A stretch of DNA of 64,000 nucleotides from Paenibacillus baekrokdamisoli (GTDB taxonomy: Bacteria; Bacillota; Bacilli; Paenibacillales; Paenibacillaceae): contig NZ_AP019308.1 in NCBI RefSeq assembly GCF_003945345.1, positions 6,815,001-6,879,000 on the forward strand. Reading direction: 5' to 3'. The notes under the pieces are model-generated. The model saw nothing but the letters and a program-made list of their open reading frames with translations. It was not told the DNA's origin and ran no database searches. Both the position numbers and the translations under genes were made by a program. Positions within the stretch are counted from its first letter, which is position 1. Every line of letters starts with the position of its first letter. Positions 27,495 through 38,100 of this stretch are shown here, piece after piece.

Positions 27495-28532
27495 ATCAAC
27501 AGAAAAGAGGTCGCCAAGCTTGCGGGTGTGTCGGAAGCGACGGTTTCGCGGGTATTGAACGGCGTCGGACCGGTGAAGGAGGATACCCGTAAGCGAGTTA
27601 TGGAAGCGGCACAGCAGCTGAATTATGTGCCTAGTGCGTTAGCTCAGCGTTTTGCCCTGCGCAAAAGCGGTAATTTGGGCGTGATTCTGCCATTTCTGCC
27701 TAAAGTTAATTTGTTCTCGACCTATTACTTCTCTGAAGTATTGAGCGGTATTGGGATAACTGCTAAGCAGCGCGGCTATGATTTACTGCTGCTGTTTCGT
27801 GAACCGGATGAGCCGAAGGACTATGTGAATTTATTCCGTACGCAAAAGGTGGATGGCTGCATCATTCTTGGCGCACAGGATGTACCGAGCGAACGCGCTG
27901 TGCTTGATGAGCTTCAGCAGGGTCAATATCCATTCTGCCTTATTAATCAGCGGTTTGATGGCAAAACCTTTAACACGGTTGATGCTGATCACCGAATGGG
28001 CAGCTTTGAAGCGGTGAAACACCTTGCCAATCAAGGCTGCAAACGTATCTTGTTCTTGAATGGGCCATCGGTTTATTCCAATAGCTTAGACCGTCTTGAA
28101 GGCTATCGACAAGGGCTTGCGGAGATGAAGCTTCCGTATGATTCCTCGATGGTGCTGGTCGGCAATTACAGCAGGAAGAGCGGTTATAATCTGTCGGAAG
28201 CGATTGCATGGTTAATTAAAGAAGGTCGGATAGATGCTGTAATAGCAGCAAATGACCGAATGGCAATCGGACTTTTACAGGGATTAAGAGAGCTGGGTTT
28301 ACAGGTTGGCAAGGATGTTGCATTAATGGGCTGCGACGATTCCGATGGGGCGAGGCTGACAGACCCGCCTTTGTCATCGATACAAGTTCCGTTCTACGAA
28401 GTGGGATGTATGGCAGCGTCCAATCTGCTGGATGTGATTGCGGAATCGGAACACCGATCCTTTGAAATAAAATTACCTGTTAAAGTGGTGGTACGTGCAT
28501 CGTCCGCTGCCGAGAACTTTTCAGAAGCCTAA
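27495..28532 (+). CDS. LacI-family transcriptional regulator with apparent ATC start
   Basis: 345 residues if initiated at ATC 27495. That codon is 8 nt after GGAGG, and the frame is closed by TAG at 27474. The resulting N-terminus (NRKEVAKLAGVSEATVSRVL) is a complete LacI HTH. The first canonical in-frame start, GTG at 27528, would delete the first helix. The rest is a periplasmic-binding-like ligand domain (KSGNLGVILPFLP, DGCIILG, AVKHLANQGCKRILFLNG, VIAANDRMAIGLLQGL). It heads an operon of two Gfo/Idh/MocA enzymes and a ThuA protein and likely represses it. Confidence 0.85.
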   Translation: MNRKEVAKLAGVSEATVSRVLNGVGPVKEDTRKRVMEAAQQLNYVPSALAQRFALRKSGNLGVILPFLPKVNLFSTYYFSEVLSGIGITAKQRGYDLLLLFREPDEPKDYVNLFRTQKVDGCIILGAQDVPSERAVLDELQQGQYPFCLINQRFDGKTFNTVDADHRMGSFEAVKHLANQGCKRILFLNGPSVYSNSLDRLEGYRQGLAEMKLPYDSSMVLVGNYSRKSGYNLSEAIAWLIKEGRIDAVIAANDRMAIGLLQGLRELGLQVGKDVALMGCDDSDGARLTDPPLSSIQVPFYEVGCMAASNLLDVIAESEHRSFEIKLPVKVVVRASSAAENFSEA

Positions 28533-28589
28533 ATGAAATGAACCTTTATATAACTTTAACTATTCGTTTATGAAAGGTGGAAATTCTCG

Positions 28590-29753
28590 ATGAGTATCGT
28601 TCGCGTAGGGATGATTGGCTATAAATTTATGGGGAAGGCACACAGCAATGCCTATCGAGCTCTGCCCATGTTCTTCCCAGCAGTATGGAAGCCGGAGATG
28701 AAAGCGATATGTGGCCGTGATGCGGGTGGGGTCGAGCAAGCACGTGTACAGTTTGGCTGGGAGAGCGCGGAGACAGACTGGCGCGATATGGTGACACGTG
28801 ATGATATCGATGTCGTTGATATTAACGCTCCAAGTGATGCACATAAGGAAATTGCCATTGCCGCAGCGGCAGCGGGCAAACATATCTTTTGTGAGAAGCC
28901 GCTTGCACTGAATCTAGCAGATTCCATCGAGATGCTGAATGCTGCCGAAGAAGCAGGAGTGAAGCATATGGTTGGCTTCAACTATCGATTCTCACCGGCC
29001 GTGCAGCTTGCGAAGAAATTGATTTCCGAAGGGCGTATCGGCACCATTTATCATTTCCGAGGCTTGTTTCTTCAGGATTGGATCGTTGATCCGACCTTCC
29101 CGCTTGTGTGGCGTCTTCAGAAGGAAATTGCAGGCTCTGGGTCACATGGCGATCTGGGTGCTCATGTGATTGATATGGCACGCTTCCTCGTTGGTGAGTT
29201 CCAAGAGGTTATCGGCATGAGCGAGACATTCGTGAAAGAGCGCCCCATTCCCTCAGCAATGACAGGACTAAGCGCAAAAGGTGACAAGGATGCTCCACTT
29301 GGAGCGGTAACGGTTGATGATGCAACTGTTTTCCTTGCCCGTTTTGCAGGTGGAGCACTGGGAAGCATTGAAGCGACACGCTTCGCTCCTGGTCACCGCT
29401 GCACGAATTCTTTTGAAATAAACGGCAGTAAAGGCAGCATCAAGTTCGACTTCGAACGTCTGAATGAGCTTGAGGTTTATTTTACCGAGGATGCGGTGGA
29501 TGTGCAGGGATTCCGCCGTGTATTAGCGACTGATTCAACCCATGCTTACATGGATGCTTGGTGGCCTGCCGGACATACGATCGGTTATGAGCATACGTTT
29601 ACACATGAAATGCGTGAATTTATGCTTGCAATTGAAGAGGACCGTCAGCCGGTTCCAAACTTCGTGGATGGTGTTGAATGCCAAGCGGTCCTAGAAGCCG
29701 TCGATAAGTCGATTGAAGAACGCCGCTGGGTCGCGATATCTGAGCTTCGGTAA
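28590..29753 (+). CDS. Gfo/Idh/MocA family oxidoreductase
   Basis: 387 residues. The Rossmann nucleotide-binding start is VRVGMIGYKFMGKAHSNAY, in which the usual GxGxxG is replaced by GYKFMGKAH. The EKPLAL motif is near residue 108, the catalytic-helix region GDLGAHVIDMARFLVGE near 190, and the beta-sheet substrate domain follows. These enzymes oxidise or reduce sugars, inositols or sugar derivatives with NAD(P). AAGGTGG precedes the ATG. It is the first metabolic gene of the LacI-controlled operon. Confidence 0.92.
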   Translation: MSIVRVGMIGYKFMGKAHSNAYRALPMFFPAVWKPEMKAICGRDAGGVEQARVQFGWESAETDWRDMVTRDDIDVVDINAPSDAHKEIAIAAAAAGKHIFCEKPLALNLADSIEMLNAAEEAGVKHMVGFNYRFSPAVQLAKKLISEGRIGTIYHFRGLFLQDWIVDPTFPLVWRLQKEIAGSGSHGDLGAHVIDMARFLVGEFQEVIGMSETFVKERPIPSAMTGLSAKGDKDAPLGAVTVDDATVFLARFAGGALGSIEATRFAPGHRCTNSFEINGSKGSIKFDFERLNELEVYFTEDAVDVQGFRRVLATDSTHAYMDAWWPAGHTIGYEHTFTHEMREFMLAIEEDRQPVPNFVDGVECQAVLEAVDKSIEERRWVAISELR

Positions 29754-29783
29754 TTATAAATATAAATTATAAGGATGGTAGCA

Positions 29784-30410
29784 ATGAGAAAAGCATTAAT
29801 CGTATGGGGTGGATGGGACGGTCATCAACCGAAGGAAGTAGCGGAGTTATTTGCTGGTATTCTGCGTGATGAAAGTTTTGAAGTGACTGTATCTGATACG
29901 TTGGATGCCTTCAAAGATGCGGAGCTCTTAGCACAGCTTGATCTGATCGTACCAGTGTGGACGATGGGTGAAATTACACAGGAGCAGCTTCGTCCATTGC
30001 TAGAAACGGTTCAAGCCGGCTGCGGTATTGCTGGCTGTCATGGCGGTATGGGAGATTCCTTCCGCAGTGAAGTTGATTTTCAATATATGGTCGGTGGTCA
30101 ATGGGTAGCTCATCCAGGTAATGACGGCGTTCATTATCAGGTGAATATGACGGATTCCGAAGATCCACTTACTAAAGGTATCGGTGATTATGAAGTGGTA
30201 TCGGAGCAATATTACATGCATGTAGATCCAGCTATTAAAGTACATGCGACTACTTCATTCGGTGATGTTAAAATGCCGGTCGTCTGGACAAAAGGTTGGG
30301 GCGATGGCCGTGTCTATTATAATACACTCGGACATCAAGCAGATATTATCGCGATGCCGCAAACGACAGAGCTTATGCGTCGCGGCTTTCTTTGGGCAGC
30401 ACGAGGATAA
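29784..30410 (+). CDS. ThuA domain-containing protein
   Basis: Start chosen at the ATG at 29784, 8 nt after AAGGATGGT; an ATG at 29775 abuts that site. The 208-residue protein has the ThuA/glutamine-amidotransferase-like fold (KALIVWGGWDGHQP, LVPVWTMGEI-like strand, GIAGCHGGMGDSFR nucleophile-elbow region, GRVYYNTLGH). ThuA proteins occur with Gfo/Idh/MocA dehydrogenases in sugar-catabolic operons and may act on keto-sugars. The precise reaction is unknown. Confidence 0.9.
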   Translation: MRKALIVWGGWDGHQPKEVAELFAGILRDESFEVTVSDTLDAFKDAELLAQLDLIVPVWTMGEITQEQLRPLLETVQAGCGIAGCHGGMGDSFRSEVDFQYMVGGQWVAHPGNDGVHYQVNMTDSEDPLTKGIGDYEVVSEQYYMHVDPAIKVHATTSFGDVKMPVVWTKGWGDGRVYYNTLGHQADIIAMPQTTELMRRGFLWAARG

Positions 30411-30462
30411 GATAGAGCCATTACAATTATCATTATAAATTTGGCAGGGAGGCTTTTGTCGA

Positions 30463-31557
30463 ATGAATAAAGTGAAGGTCGGCATTGTTGGCTGTGGGAA
30501 TATCAGCCATATCTATTTTACCAATTTGAAGAATTATCCGGAGATTGATCTTGTGGCAGCAGCGGATCTCGACCTAGCTCGTGCACAGCAGCGTGCTGAA
30601 GAGTTTGGTCTGGCGAAGGCCTATACGGTAGATCAGCTAATGGCTGACCCGGAGATCGAGATTGTAGTGAACCTTACTATTCCTAAAGCACACGCTTCCG
30701 TCTGTCTTCAGGCACTTGAGGCCGGCAAGCACGTCTATGTAGAGAAACCGATCGTTGTCACCCGTGAGGAAGGCAAGAAGGTATTGAAGCTTGCAGAGGA
30801 GAAGGGTCTTCGCGTTGCGAGCGCCCCTGAAACATTCCTCGGTGGAGGTATTCAGACTTGTAGGAAGCTGATCGACGACGGTGCCATCGGTACGCCGATA
30901 TCGGCAGCAGGCTTCATGATCTGTGGCGGTCATGAGAGCTGGCATCCGGATCCAGAGTTTTATTATGAAATCGGTGGCGGGCCTATGTTCGATATGGGAC
31001 CTTACTATTTAACGGCATTTGTAACCTTGCTTGGACCAATTCGCCGAGTAACCGGCTCCGCTGTCATTTCCTATCCAGAACGTACGATTACCAGTGAGAA
31101 GAAGAAGGGCAAGAAAATTACAGTGGAGACACCGACGCATCTTGCTGGCGTACTTGATTTTCAGAATGGTGCGGTAGGTACGCTGATTACGAGCTTTGAT
31201 GCATCTGCTGGCACGTCTTTACCTAACATTGAAATTCACGGAAGCGCTGGTACACTGCTTGTTCCAGACCCGAACGGATTCGGCGGAACCGTAAAGCTTC
31301 GCCCTGCTGGCGGCGAGTGGGAAGAGATCGCATTGACACATGGGCATACAGATAATAATCGGGGTATCGGCGTTGCTGATATGGCACGGGCGATACGAGA
31401 TGGAGGTCAGCACCGTGCGAGTGGTGCAATGGCCTATCATGTGCTAGAAGCGATGCATGGTATTCACGATGCTTCGCGTGATGGTAAACACTACACGATG
31501 GAGAGCACATGTGAACGTCCTGAGCCCATGCCTGCTCTTGAAACCCAAACCAAGTAA
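30463..31557 (+). CDS. Gfo/Idh/MocA family oxidoreductase, second
   Basis: 364 residues. The cofactor motif VKVGIVGCGNISHIYF is at the N-terminus, EKPIVVTREEG near residue 95 carries the conserved EKP, and GGGPMFDMGPYYLTAF near 167 corresponds to the catalytic region, with Asp and Tyr in place of the usual H-x-x-D. The C-terminal half is the substrate-binding sheet domain. It is only distantly related to the first copy, so the operon probably carries out two oxidoreductive steps with the ThuA protein between. GGGAGG precedes the ATG. Confidence 0.92.
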   Translation: MNKVKVGIVGCGNISHIYFTNLKNYPEIDLVAAADLDLARAQQRAEEFGLAKAYTVDQLMADPEIEIVVNLTIPKAHASVCLQALEAGKHVYVEKPIVVTREEGKKVLKLAEEKGLRVASAPETFLGGGIQTCRKLIDDGAIGTPISAAGFMICGGHESWHPDPEFYYEIGGGPMFDMGPYYLTAFVTLLGPIRRVTGSAVISYPERTITSEKKKGKKITVETPTHLAGVLDFQNGAVGTLITSFDASAGTSLPNIEIHGSAGTLLVPDPNGFGGTVKLRPAGGEWEEIALTHGHTDNNRGIGVADMARAIRDGGQHRASGAMAYHVLEAMHGIHDASRDGKHYTMESTCERPEPMPALETQTK

Positions 31558-31597
31558 ATGGTTGTGTTGAGAATTTACTTAAATGACTTTTGATTTC

Positions 31598-31629
31598 AAT
31601 CAGCTTGCCCTTGGGTAGGCTGATTTTCT
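31598..31629 (+). terminator. Rho-independent terminator of the dehydrogenase operon
   Basis: The stem AATCAGC/GCTGATT is followed by TTCTTT, 40 nt after the last dehydrogenase and facing the sspI gene. Confidence 0.65.
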
Positions 31630-31703
31630 TTATGGGGGGTTACAATATGTATGCGTGGGAGCGCCAATGATACAAGACGCATCCCACAATCGAATTAGTG
31701 CCG

Positions 31704-31940
31704 TTAGCTTGGACTTGGTGGTGCTGTCTGGGTCAGGTGAAGATGATTATAAAGCGTCTCAACCATCCGACTATGCTCGGGCTCGGCGCTGTTTTTCCAG
31801 ATCATCTCGAATAAAACGCCAAGACCGGGAAGTGCCCGTTCGTCTTGACCAATGGAGCTTTCAATGACGTCAGTAAGCTCTTCACCTGTTTTATCCTGTA
31901 CCCGACGAACGATCGCCTGCCTCAAATCAAGATTACTCAA
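31704..31940 (-). CDS. sspI: Small acid-soluble spore protein SspI
   Basis: 78 residues. The sequence NLDLRQAIVRRVQDKTGEEL, then DVIESSIGQDERALPGLGVL and FEMIWKNS, follows the SspI pattern closely, with a short extra tail. Starts at TTG 31940, 6 nt after GGAGGG. The protein is packed in the forespore. In Bacillus subtilis sspI also neighbours a SpoU/TrmH-type methyltransferase gene, as here (32758). Confidence 0.9.
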   Translation of the reverse strand: MSNLDLRQAIVRRVQDKTGEELTDVIESSIGQDERALPGLGVLFEMIWKNSAEPEHSRMVETLYNHLHLTQTAPPSPS

Positions 31941-32085
31941 CCGAATCCCTCCATTACTCGACTTCGGGTTTAATATTTCCCGGGAGGGTGAGTTTCATGC
32001 TGGAAGGAGATTTCGGAAGCACTCCTGAACTGTGGTATAATCAGTAAAAGCAAAGCGTTCATTATTTGAAAAGGGTGTGCGAACT

Positions 32086-32751
32086 TTGGCGAAGAAGCAG
32101 TATGCAGTCATTGGTATGGGGCGTTTCGGTTCAAGTGTTGCTAGTGCGCTGACGAATCTTGGATTCGAGGTACTGGCAATTGATTCGAATGAACAGAAAA
32201 TTCAAGAGGTCGTGGGTTTAGTCACTCATGCAGTATCTGCGGATACGACCGATGAAGAAGCATTACGGGCGATTGGTATTCGCAATTTTGACGTGGTTGT
32301 TGTCGCAATCGGAGCCGACATTCAAGCGAGTATTCTGACCACTTTAATTTTGAAGGATCTTGGTGTTCCTAAACTAATTGTCAAAGCGCAAAATGAGCTT
32401 CATGGCAAAGTACTGCAAAAAATCGGTGCAGATAAGGTTATTTATCCAGAGCGTGATATGGGCTTGCGCGTCGCTCATCATTTAATATCCCCTAATATTC
32501 TCGATTATATTGAGCTTTCAGATGATTACAGTATCGTGGAGATGAAGGCACCACAGCCAACGATAGGTAAAAACTTAAAGCAGCTCGATATTCGGGCCAA
32601 ATATAAATGCAATGTGCTAGCGATCAAGACCAACGAGCATATGAATATTTCTCCTTACGCAGATGATATCATTAAGGAAAATGACATCCTTGTCATTGTA
32701 GGAAAAAATGCAGATTTGACGAATTTCGAAATTGTCCATGCGGAAGGCTGA
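32086..32751 (+). CDS. Potassium channel regulatory subunit, KtrA/KtrC type
   Basis: Start chosen at TTG 32086 (AAGGGTG 7 nt upstream) over GTG 32077. About 221 residues: RCK_N Rossmann domain (YAVIGMGRFGSSVASAL, acidic ribose binder in LAIDSNEQK) and RCK_C domain in the last 80 residues (IELSDDYSIVEMKAP, NDILVIVGKNADL). It binds nucleotides and gates a KtrB/KtrD-type K+ channel, which is not in this window. Confidence 0.92.
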   Translation: MAKKQYAVIGMGRFGSSVASALTNLGFEVLAIDSNEQKIQEVVGLVTHAVSADTTDEEALRAIGIRNFDVVVVAIGADIQASILTTLILKDLGVPKLIVKAQNELHGKVLQKIGADKVIYPERDMGLRVAHHLISPNILDYIELSDDYSIVEMKAPQPTIGKNLKQLDIRAKYKCNVLAIKTNEHMNISPYADDIIKENDILVIVGKNADLTNFEIVHAEG

Positions 32752-32757
32752 GTAAAC

Positions 32758-33588
32758 GTGAGTAAACCGATAATAAGCTTGACTTCTTTGCAAAATGATC
32801 AAGTAAAAGCAATGGCCGCACTGCTGGAGAAGAAGCACCGGGATCGTACGGGGCAGTTCATTATTGAGGGCGTGCATCTTGTGCAGGAGGCAATTCAGGC
32901 GGGAGCGGATGTCCGCACGATTGTTTATGATGGTGAACGGGGGATACCTGTAGAGCTTGCGCAGCTGCTTCAAGAGATGGACTGTGAGCTGATTGAAGCA
33001 ACGAAGGGCATCATGGCCAAATGCAGTGGTACAGATACACCTCCGCCGATTTTTGGCATTGTGGCAAAAATGCCTTATGAAGAAGAAGCATTATATAAAG
33101 AAAATTCACTTGTTGTTGTACTGGACGGGGTACGTGATCCTGGTAATGTAGGAACCATTATCCGTAGTGCGGATGCAGTCGGAGCGGATGCGGTTGTGCT
33201 AGGAAGCGGCTCTGTTGACTTATATAATCCGAAGACGGTCCGATCGACGATGGGCTCGCTTTTTCATTTGCCTATTATCGAAGGAAATCTGGAGGAGCTA
33301 TTGCCAGAAGCGAAGAAGCGGGGAATCCGCCTTGTCGGGACTAGCCTTCAAGCATCAGCTACCTGCTATGGATATGATTGGAGTGGGCCAACCTGGCTGC
33401 TTCTCGGCAATGAATCTAATGGATTGTCTACGGAGACGTTAGAGCTCGTCGATGAGAACGTCATTATTCCGATGCAGGGGAAATCAGAATCGCTGAATGT
33501 CGCCATGGCAGGAACGGTTCTTTTGTATGAATCGCTGCGGCAGCGGAAGTTTAACGAAACAATAATTCCTGTCCCACAACCTAAATAA
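32758..33588 (+). CDS. TrmH-family RNA methyltransferase (SpoU type)
   Basis: 276 residues from GTG 32758, 6 nt after the ktr stop. An N-terminal substrate-binding domain (KKHRDRTGQFIIEGVHLV) precedes the SPOUT domain with motif 1 LDGVRDPGNVGTIIRSADA, motif 2 WLLLGNESNGLS and motif 3 IPMQGKSESLNVAMAGTVLL. These form the knotted SAM site of 2'-O-ribose methyltransferases acting on rRNA or tRNA. The neighbourhood with sspI matches Bacillus ysgA, but the pheS gene that follows there is absent here. Confidence 0.93.
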   Translation: MSKPIISLTSLQNDQVKAMAALLEKKHRDRTGQFIIEGVHLVQEAIQAGADVRTIVYDGERGIPVELAQLLQEMDCELIEATKGIMAKCSGTDTPPPIFGIVAKMPYEEEALYKENSLVVVLDGVRDPGNVGTIIRSADAVGADAVVLGSGSVDLYNPKTVRSTMGSLFHLPIIEGNLEELLPEAKKRGIRLVGTSLQASATCYGYDWSGPTWLLLGNESNGLSTETLELVDENVIIPMQGKSESLNVAMAGTVLLYESLRQRKFNETIIPVPQPK

Positions 33589-33623
33589 CTGTCCTTTACT
33601 CAAATAACTGTCCTCAACTCACC

Positions 33624-33676
33624 AAAGACTGGAAACTGGTCGGCGCTTTCGCCCAATCAATTATCCAGTCTTTTTC
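33624..33676 (+). terminator. Rho-independent terminator after the methyltransferase
   Basis: The stem AAAGACTGG/CCAGTCTTTTT has a nested GGCG/CGCC hairpin. A very similar hairpin with the same flanks (CTCAC...GACTGGAA) recurs at 34331. Confidence 0.75.
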
Positions 33677-33875
33677 TTTCCCCCTGTTAAAAGCAATGCA
33701 GGAAATAATCCTCTTCTACTCGAATATTTACTCAAGCATTTATCAAGCGGAAACCAGGTATAGCAAGGGTTTGAAAAGATTTGAAGTGGGATCTTACCCA
33801 AGCTTTTTCTCAATCTTTTACCCAATCAAAATCCCAATTAGACTTGTCTTTTCCTTTCATTATCTCTACCATTGA

Positions 33876-34078
33876 GGACACTAATTATTATCTCTTTTCG
33901 TTCACAATTGACCCAGTTTCCTTCCAGGTTTTCATCCGTTATACCTCACATGGGGGGACACTAATTATTATCTCGATTTTGGGTGGAAAAAGGCTGAGAT
34001 GCCTTGTGGGGTTTGGGTTTGTGGGGTCTGGAGTGGGAGGGAATGGGTGGGGGAGTTGAGGACAGTAATTATTATCTC
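33876..34078. repeat. Three copies of a 19-nt intergenic motif
   Basis: GGACA(C/G)TAATTATTATCTC occurs at 33876-33894, 33956-33974 and 34060-34078. Reverse-oriented relatives (AATAACTGTCC) flank 33583-33616. The region has no supportable gene. Confidence 0.75.
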
Positions 34079-34100
34079 TTTACAGAAGTATCCACCGCAA

Positions 34101-34180
34101 ATAAACTCATAACAAAGCAAATAAACTCGTATCGCCGCAAATAAACTCGTATCGCCGCAAATAAACTCGTATCAGCCCAA
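34101..34180. repeat. Four tandem 20-bp AT-rich repeats
   Basis: Units based on ATAAACTCGTATCGCCGCAA fill 34101-34180; two are identical and two vary at a few positions. Degenerate relatives appear at 42094-42133, on the far side of the SLH-protein and ligase genes. The surrounding 33677-35124 stretch contains repeats and hairpins only; a 133-codon ORF at 34539 has no ribosome binding site or recognisable pattern and is not called. Confidence 0.85.
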
Positions 34181-34330
34181 CCAATCCCCCAATTATTTCC
34201 CTACCCAAAGCGGGAGAAAAGAGCGGGGGAAGACCAACGGGCTAGCGAATTAAAAGCTGGAGTAAATGAGAAGACAGCGAAAGTTCCACCCATGCATTTT
34301 TCTCTCTCTTTTTCCTCAAACTCACCATAA

Positions 34331-34378
34331 GACTGGAAGTTAATCGGGCAATCCCCCCGACTGATCTCCAGTTTTTTC
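34331..34378 (+). terminator. Terminator-like hairpin, second copy
   Basis: ACTGGAAGTTAATCGGG pairs imperfectly with CCCGACTGATCTCCAGT, followed by TTTTTT. It resembles the hairpin at 33624 in stem ends and flanks, which points to a duplicated element. Confidence 0.6.
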
Positions 34379-34883
34379 TTTGTTACACCCCTGATTTCCG
34401 TGTCTTTCCTCAAGCATTTCACTTCGTTTTTTCTTTGAACTATCGGCACAGTCTTTTCCGCATACTGTTCAAGACTTTCCCGATTTTACTCTCGATTTTT
34501 TATCCGATAGCATGCACTAGAACACGGCACAGCGACGGATGAATGAGAAGGAAGCGGGAGTAAATGACCGAGGAGGCCTCAGCCCAACTCAAGCACGTTC
34601 CTACACCAATAATCTCGTGTATCCCCCAGCTTTTTTTCCGAATATTGTACTCCCGATTATTCTCATATGCTTGAAGGCTTTTTCTCCTTTTACCTCTATC
34701 TTTTTACTGATCTCGAAGGAAAATGCCGGGATACTTGGATGGAGTTTGAGTGAAACGACTTATATTCGGTGCATAGGAAGTATCACAGCAAATAAAGTAA
34801 TAATGTGGGTTGTAATTCTGATTGACACTGTTTGGAATATTGTTAGGCACCGAAATGGAACATTTTTTTGGCACAGTGAGGTC

Positions 34884-34926
34884 AGTCCTGATGATCAAGA
34901 ATCCTTGATTAATCAGGACTTTTTAA
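34884..34926 (+). terminator. Rho-independent terminator upstream of the SLH-protein gene
   Basis: AGTCCTGAT pairs with ATCAGGACT, with an inner GATCAAG/CTTGATT stem, followed by TTTTTA. It insulates the surface-protein gene from transcription of the repeat region. Confidence 0.7.
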
Positions 34927-35124
34927 TATTTGTAAATTAGTGGAAGGAACGATGCTTCTTTTGCACCGTGGCATGCAAGCCGAAGCATTTCAGTATTTGT
35001 GACGTAGTCATTGAATTTATTTGATTAAACGACAATTTTCGACATATACATACCCATTCGGATGTTATAATTCTCATTAGTAAATCTTATCCATATTCTT
35101 TCTATTTAATGGGGGCACAGAAAA

Positions 35125-38100
35125 ATGTTACGACGTTGGACAATAGGCATAATTAGCTTCGTTTTGCTTTTCACACTGGCGATGCCGGTACGATCAAATG
35201 CAGCAGTAGGGGATAATATTAATCCTGATGCTAATCAGGAGCAGAAAGTCCTTGAAACTCTTAACCAGGACCTTCCTTTACCAAACAGTACTGAATCGGA
35301 GAATGTCGATTCTGCGGGAGGGACCACTCTGAATCCTGGTAAGATTCAAATGGGAGAAATAGATGGGTATTCGGTCAGCCCCTACAATAATGCGAGCATT
35401 TTTTATAATGATGAGAACGGTGCTAACTCGAGGGATCTCAAGATTGTGAATGGCATAATTGACCTGGGAATGGTTCAGCTTCCGCCGAAGGCCAAGATAA
35501 CCATTTCACTGACTGCGCTTTATACACAGAAGTCAACAGGTAAGTCGCTACTTTATATCGACGAGGATACGATGACAAGTGAAGAGCTTGTTGCATTAAG
35601 CAACTGGACGATTGATATGGATGCCGTGGAGGTACCGCTCGATCATTCATCGTTTGCAGATTGGACTTATCCTCAGTTAAGAGTTTCTTTTGGCAATGTT
35701 TCTGTAAATGCCAATATCTCCAATATGTCCGAACTTTCTATACTGTCTAAGCCGGGTAAACTTGAATTAAGCTACTCCGGAGTGAAGAATCGTGAAGGAT
35801 ATCTGATTCGGAAAACCTTTAATGTGTTCTCGGGCACAAATCTGGTCTTTAATAAGGAGGATGTATCCGCTGCTTCAGTCACTCAGTTGCCTGGCGGCTT
35901 GCGGAATATCAATCTTTGGGGAGCGGGTGTCTCGGCTGGATTCCAAGACATTGATGATTTGATTGTCACCGAAGGCGTTTATTCGCTTAGAGCCGATCAA
36001 AGCGCGCCGATTGACGGCGGAGAGCGAATCACTTCCTGGACGATCGTCGATTTTGAGGTAAAGGGAAATAGAGAGCTGCATTTTGACGTACCGAAGTTGT
36101 CAATTCAGTATTTGAATATATCCGCAGAACGCTTATCATCTATAGTTGTCGTGAATAACGGCGACTTCCAACTAAGCGATATTTACGAACAGATTGGCAG
36201 TGAGTGGAAGCATTCAATCAATCTGCATATAAAAATTGCCGACAGCCAGGGCCAATCCGTCTATGAGACGGACGTTAGTCCAAACAGTTGGTGTTGTTAT
36301 GATCATACTTTTGATACGCCCCTTAAAGGCGGTAGTTATACCGTCGAATTCTCAATGAACGGCCTTGAGCAGCCACTGAGCTTGAATAAATCAGTTTTGA
36401 TAAAAAGTGCTCCGGAATACGATGGTAAAGGGCTAGTTATTCATACAGAGAATGAAGCTGGGCAACCTCTGGCTGACGGCCAAGTCTTTTTGTTTGAGAA
36501 GCAGCCACCTTGGATCGGGGGAGCCAATGATGGGGAGGCCGTTTACAGTACTCTTCTGACTTATAAATCAAAAAAGTCGAGCGATGGATCTTTTATCATA
36601 CCTTACCAGAAGCTGCTGAAGGGACGCAGTTATGAACTTGAAGTGGTTGGAACATCTGCAGACGGCCAGCACAAAGTACTTTATCACCGCCCCGTATCTC
36701 GCGATGATAAGTATATTCAGTTCAAGAGCTCCAATCTCAAACATATTACAATTAAAGCTGCTCAGGCGAATGAGGGCGATTCATTGCTCCTCTCCGTACT
36801 GGATGATCATGAGCAGTTCTCTAGTTGGCCGGCCCTCGCTCTATTCGGCAATAATCATCAGGCCGAGGTTTACATTCAGACGGACAACAAGATATCTATG
36901 CTTACAAAGCTATATGACGCTAGCACGGATACCGGATATTTCCTAACCAGAACTGTCGCTCCTAATGGCGGAAATGTCCAAACCATCGACTTGAATGGAG
37001 AGACTGCGGAGATACGACTGCCGGCAGGGTTTGAGAATGCCAAGTTGGACGTGAATGATGCCTTTAGCAAAGAAGAACGTTTCGCGAAGCGTTACCTCGT
37101 GAGTAAGGGGAACGATGTTACTGCTTCCTACTACGTGGAATCAGGCGCTTACAGGTACACTTTTAGTAAATATTTAGGCAAGGTCAAGAAGGATATAACA
37201 CTTGGGATCGGACATGACTTCGTCAATAGACGGATAGAGAATCAATTTTTCATAGCAGGAAAGCTGAATCAGCGAGTATACACCGATTATATGGACGAAT
37301 TGGATAATAACTTAGTGGATGTCTCGCATGTTGTAGTGGCAAAAATAGCAGATCGAATCGAAACAGAAGGGATTACGTTTACTGTAGGTAGTGCGAGACA
37401 GAAGCAGGTTATGTCTATCCAGGATATTGAAGATGGACTTTCCTACGCACCGTTAGACCAGCCAGTGGGCACTAACCAAATAGTAGTCGGTGGATCTACA
37501 CTTGATTATCAAATGTATAACTCAGATAATCAAAAAATTGGAGATACTGTACATTCGTCGGATCCTTTGCTGGTCCACACGGATATCCCGATTCAATCAG
37601 GTGACTACTCGCTTAAATTAACCAATCAGAACTTTCCTTCTGATGTTGTCAAGCTAACAGGTCAAGCGAATATCACAGCAATCAGTAGAAGTGAACAGAT
37701 AACTCGGATTCCTATCGAATTGCCACCCAGTTATCAGAAAGGAAGTATTTCATATAGCAATGTGGTGCTGCAGCCACTGAATGATACGTCATCCCCAGTC
37801 TATTTGTGGATGGAAGATGGAATGCTATGCACTTATCCCCCAACTCTTGATCTTGACCAGAAGTATGCCCTGCATCTTGCGATTAATTTGATTTCGTCAA
37901 GTGGGGAAAGAGTACTTTATTACAATCAGCTCCTTTTGACGGGTTCTGAGTTCGTAAATCTCAAAAAGGTTGCTTATGTTTCATCGGCCATCACGATCTC
38001 GCCGGAAGTTAGCGATCTTCCGAAAGACTTTCTCCAGAGGGATATACAATTGGAATTCCCGGTTATCAATTTCAAAGAGAAATCGTTTAGCACCTACGCC

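Noticed and set aside
33583..34180. CRISPR array or T-box leader
   Set aside because: The repeats are contiguous or irregularly spaced without uniform spacers, no cas gene is near, and no T-box motif or aminoacyl-tRNA synthetase gene follows.
34539..34940. 133-codon ORF in the repeat-rich gap
   Set aside because: No ribosome binding site, no recognisable pattern, and its end runs through the terminator hairpin at 34884.
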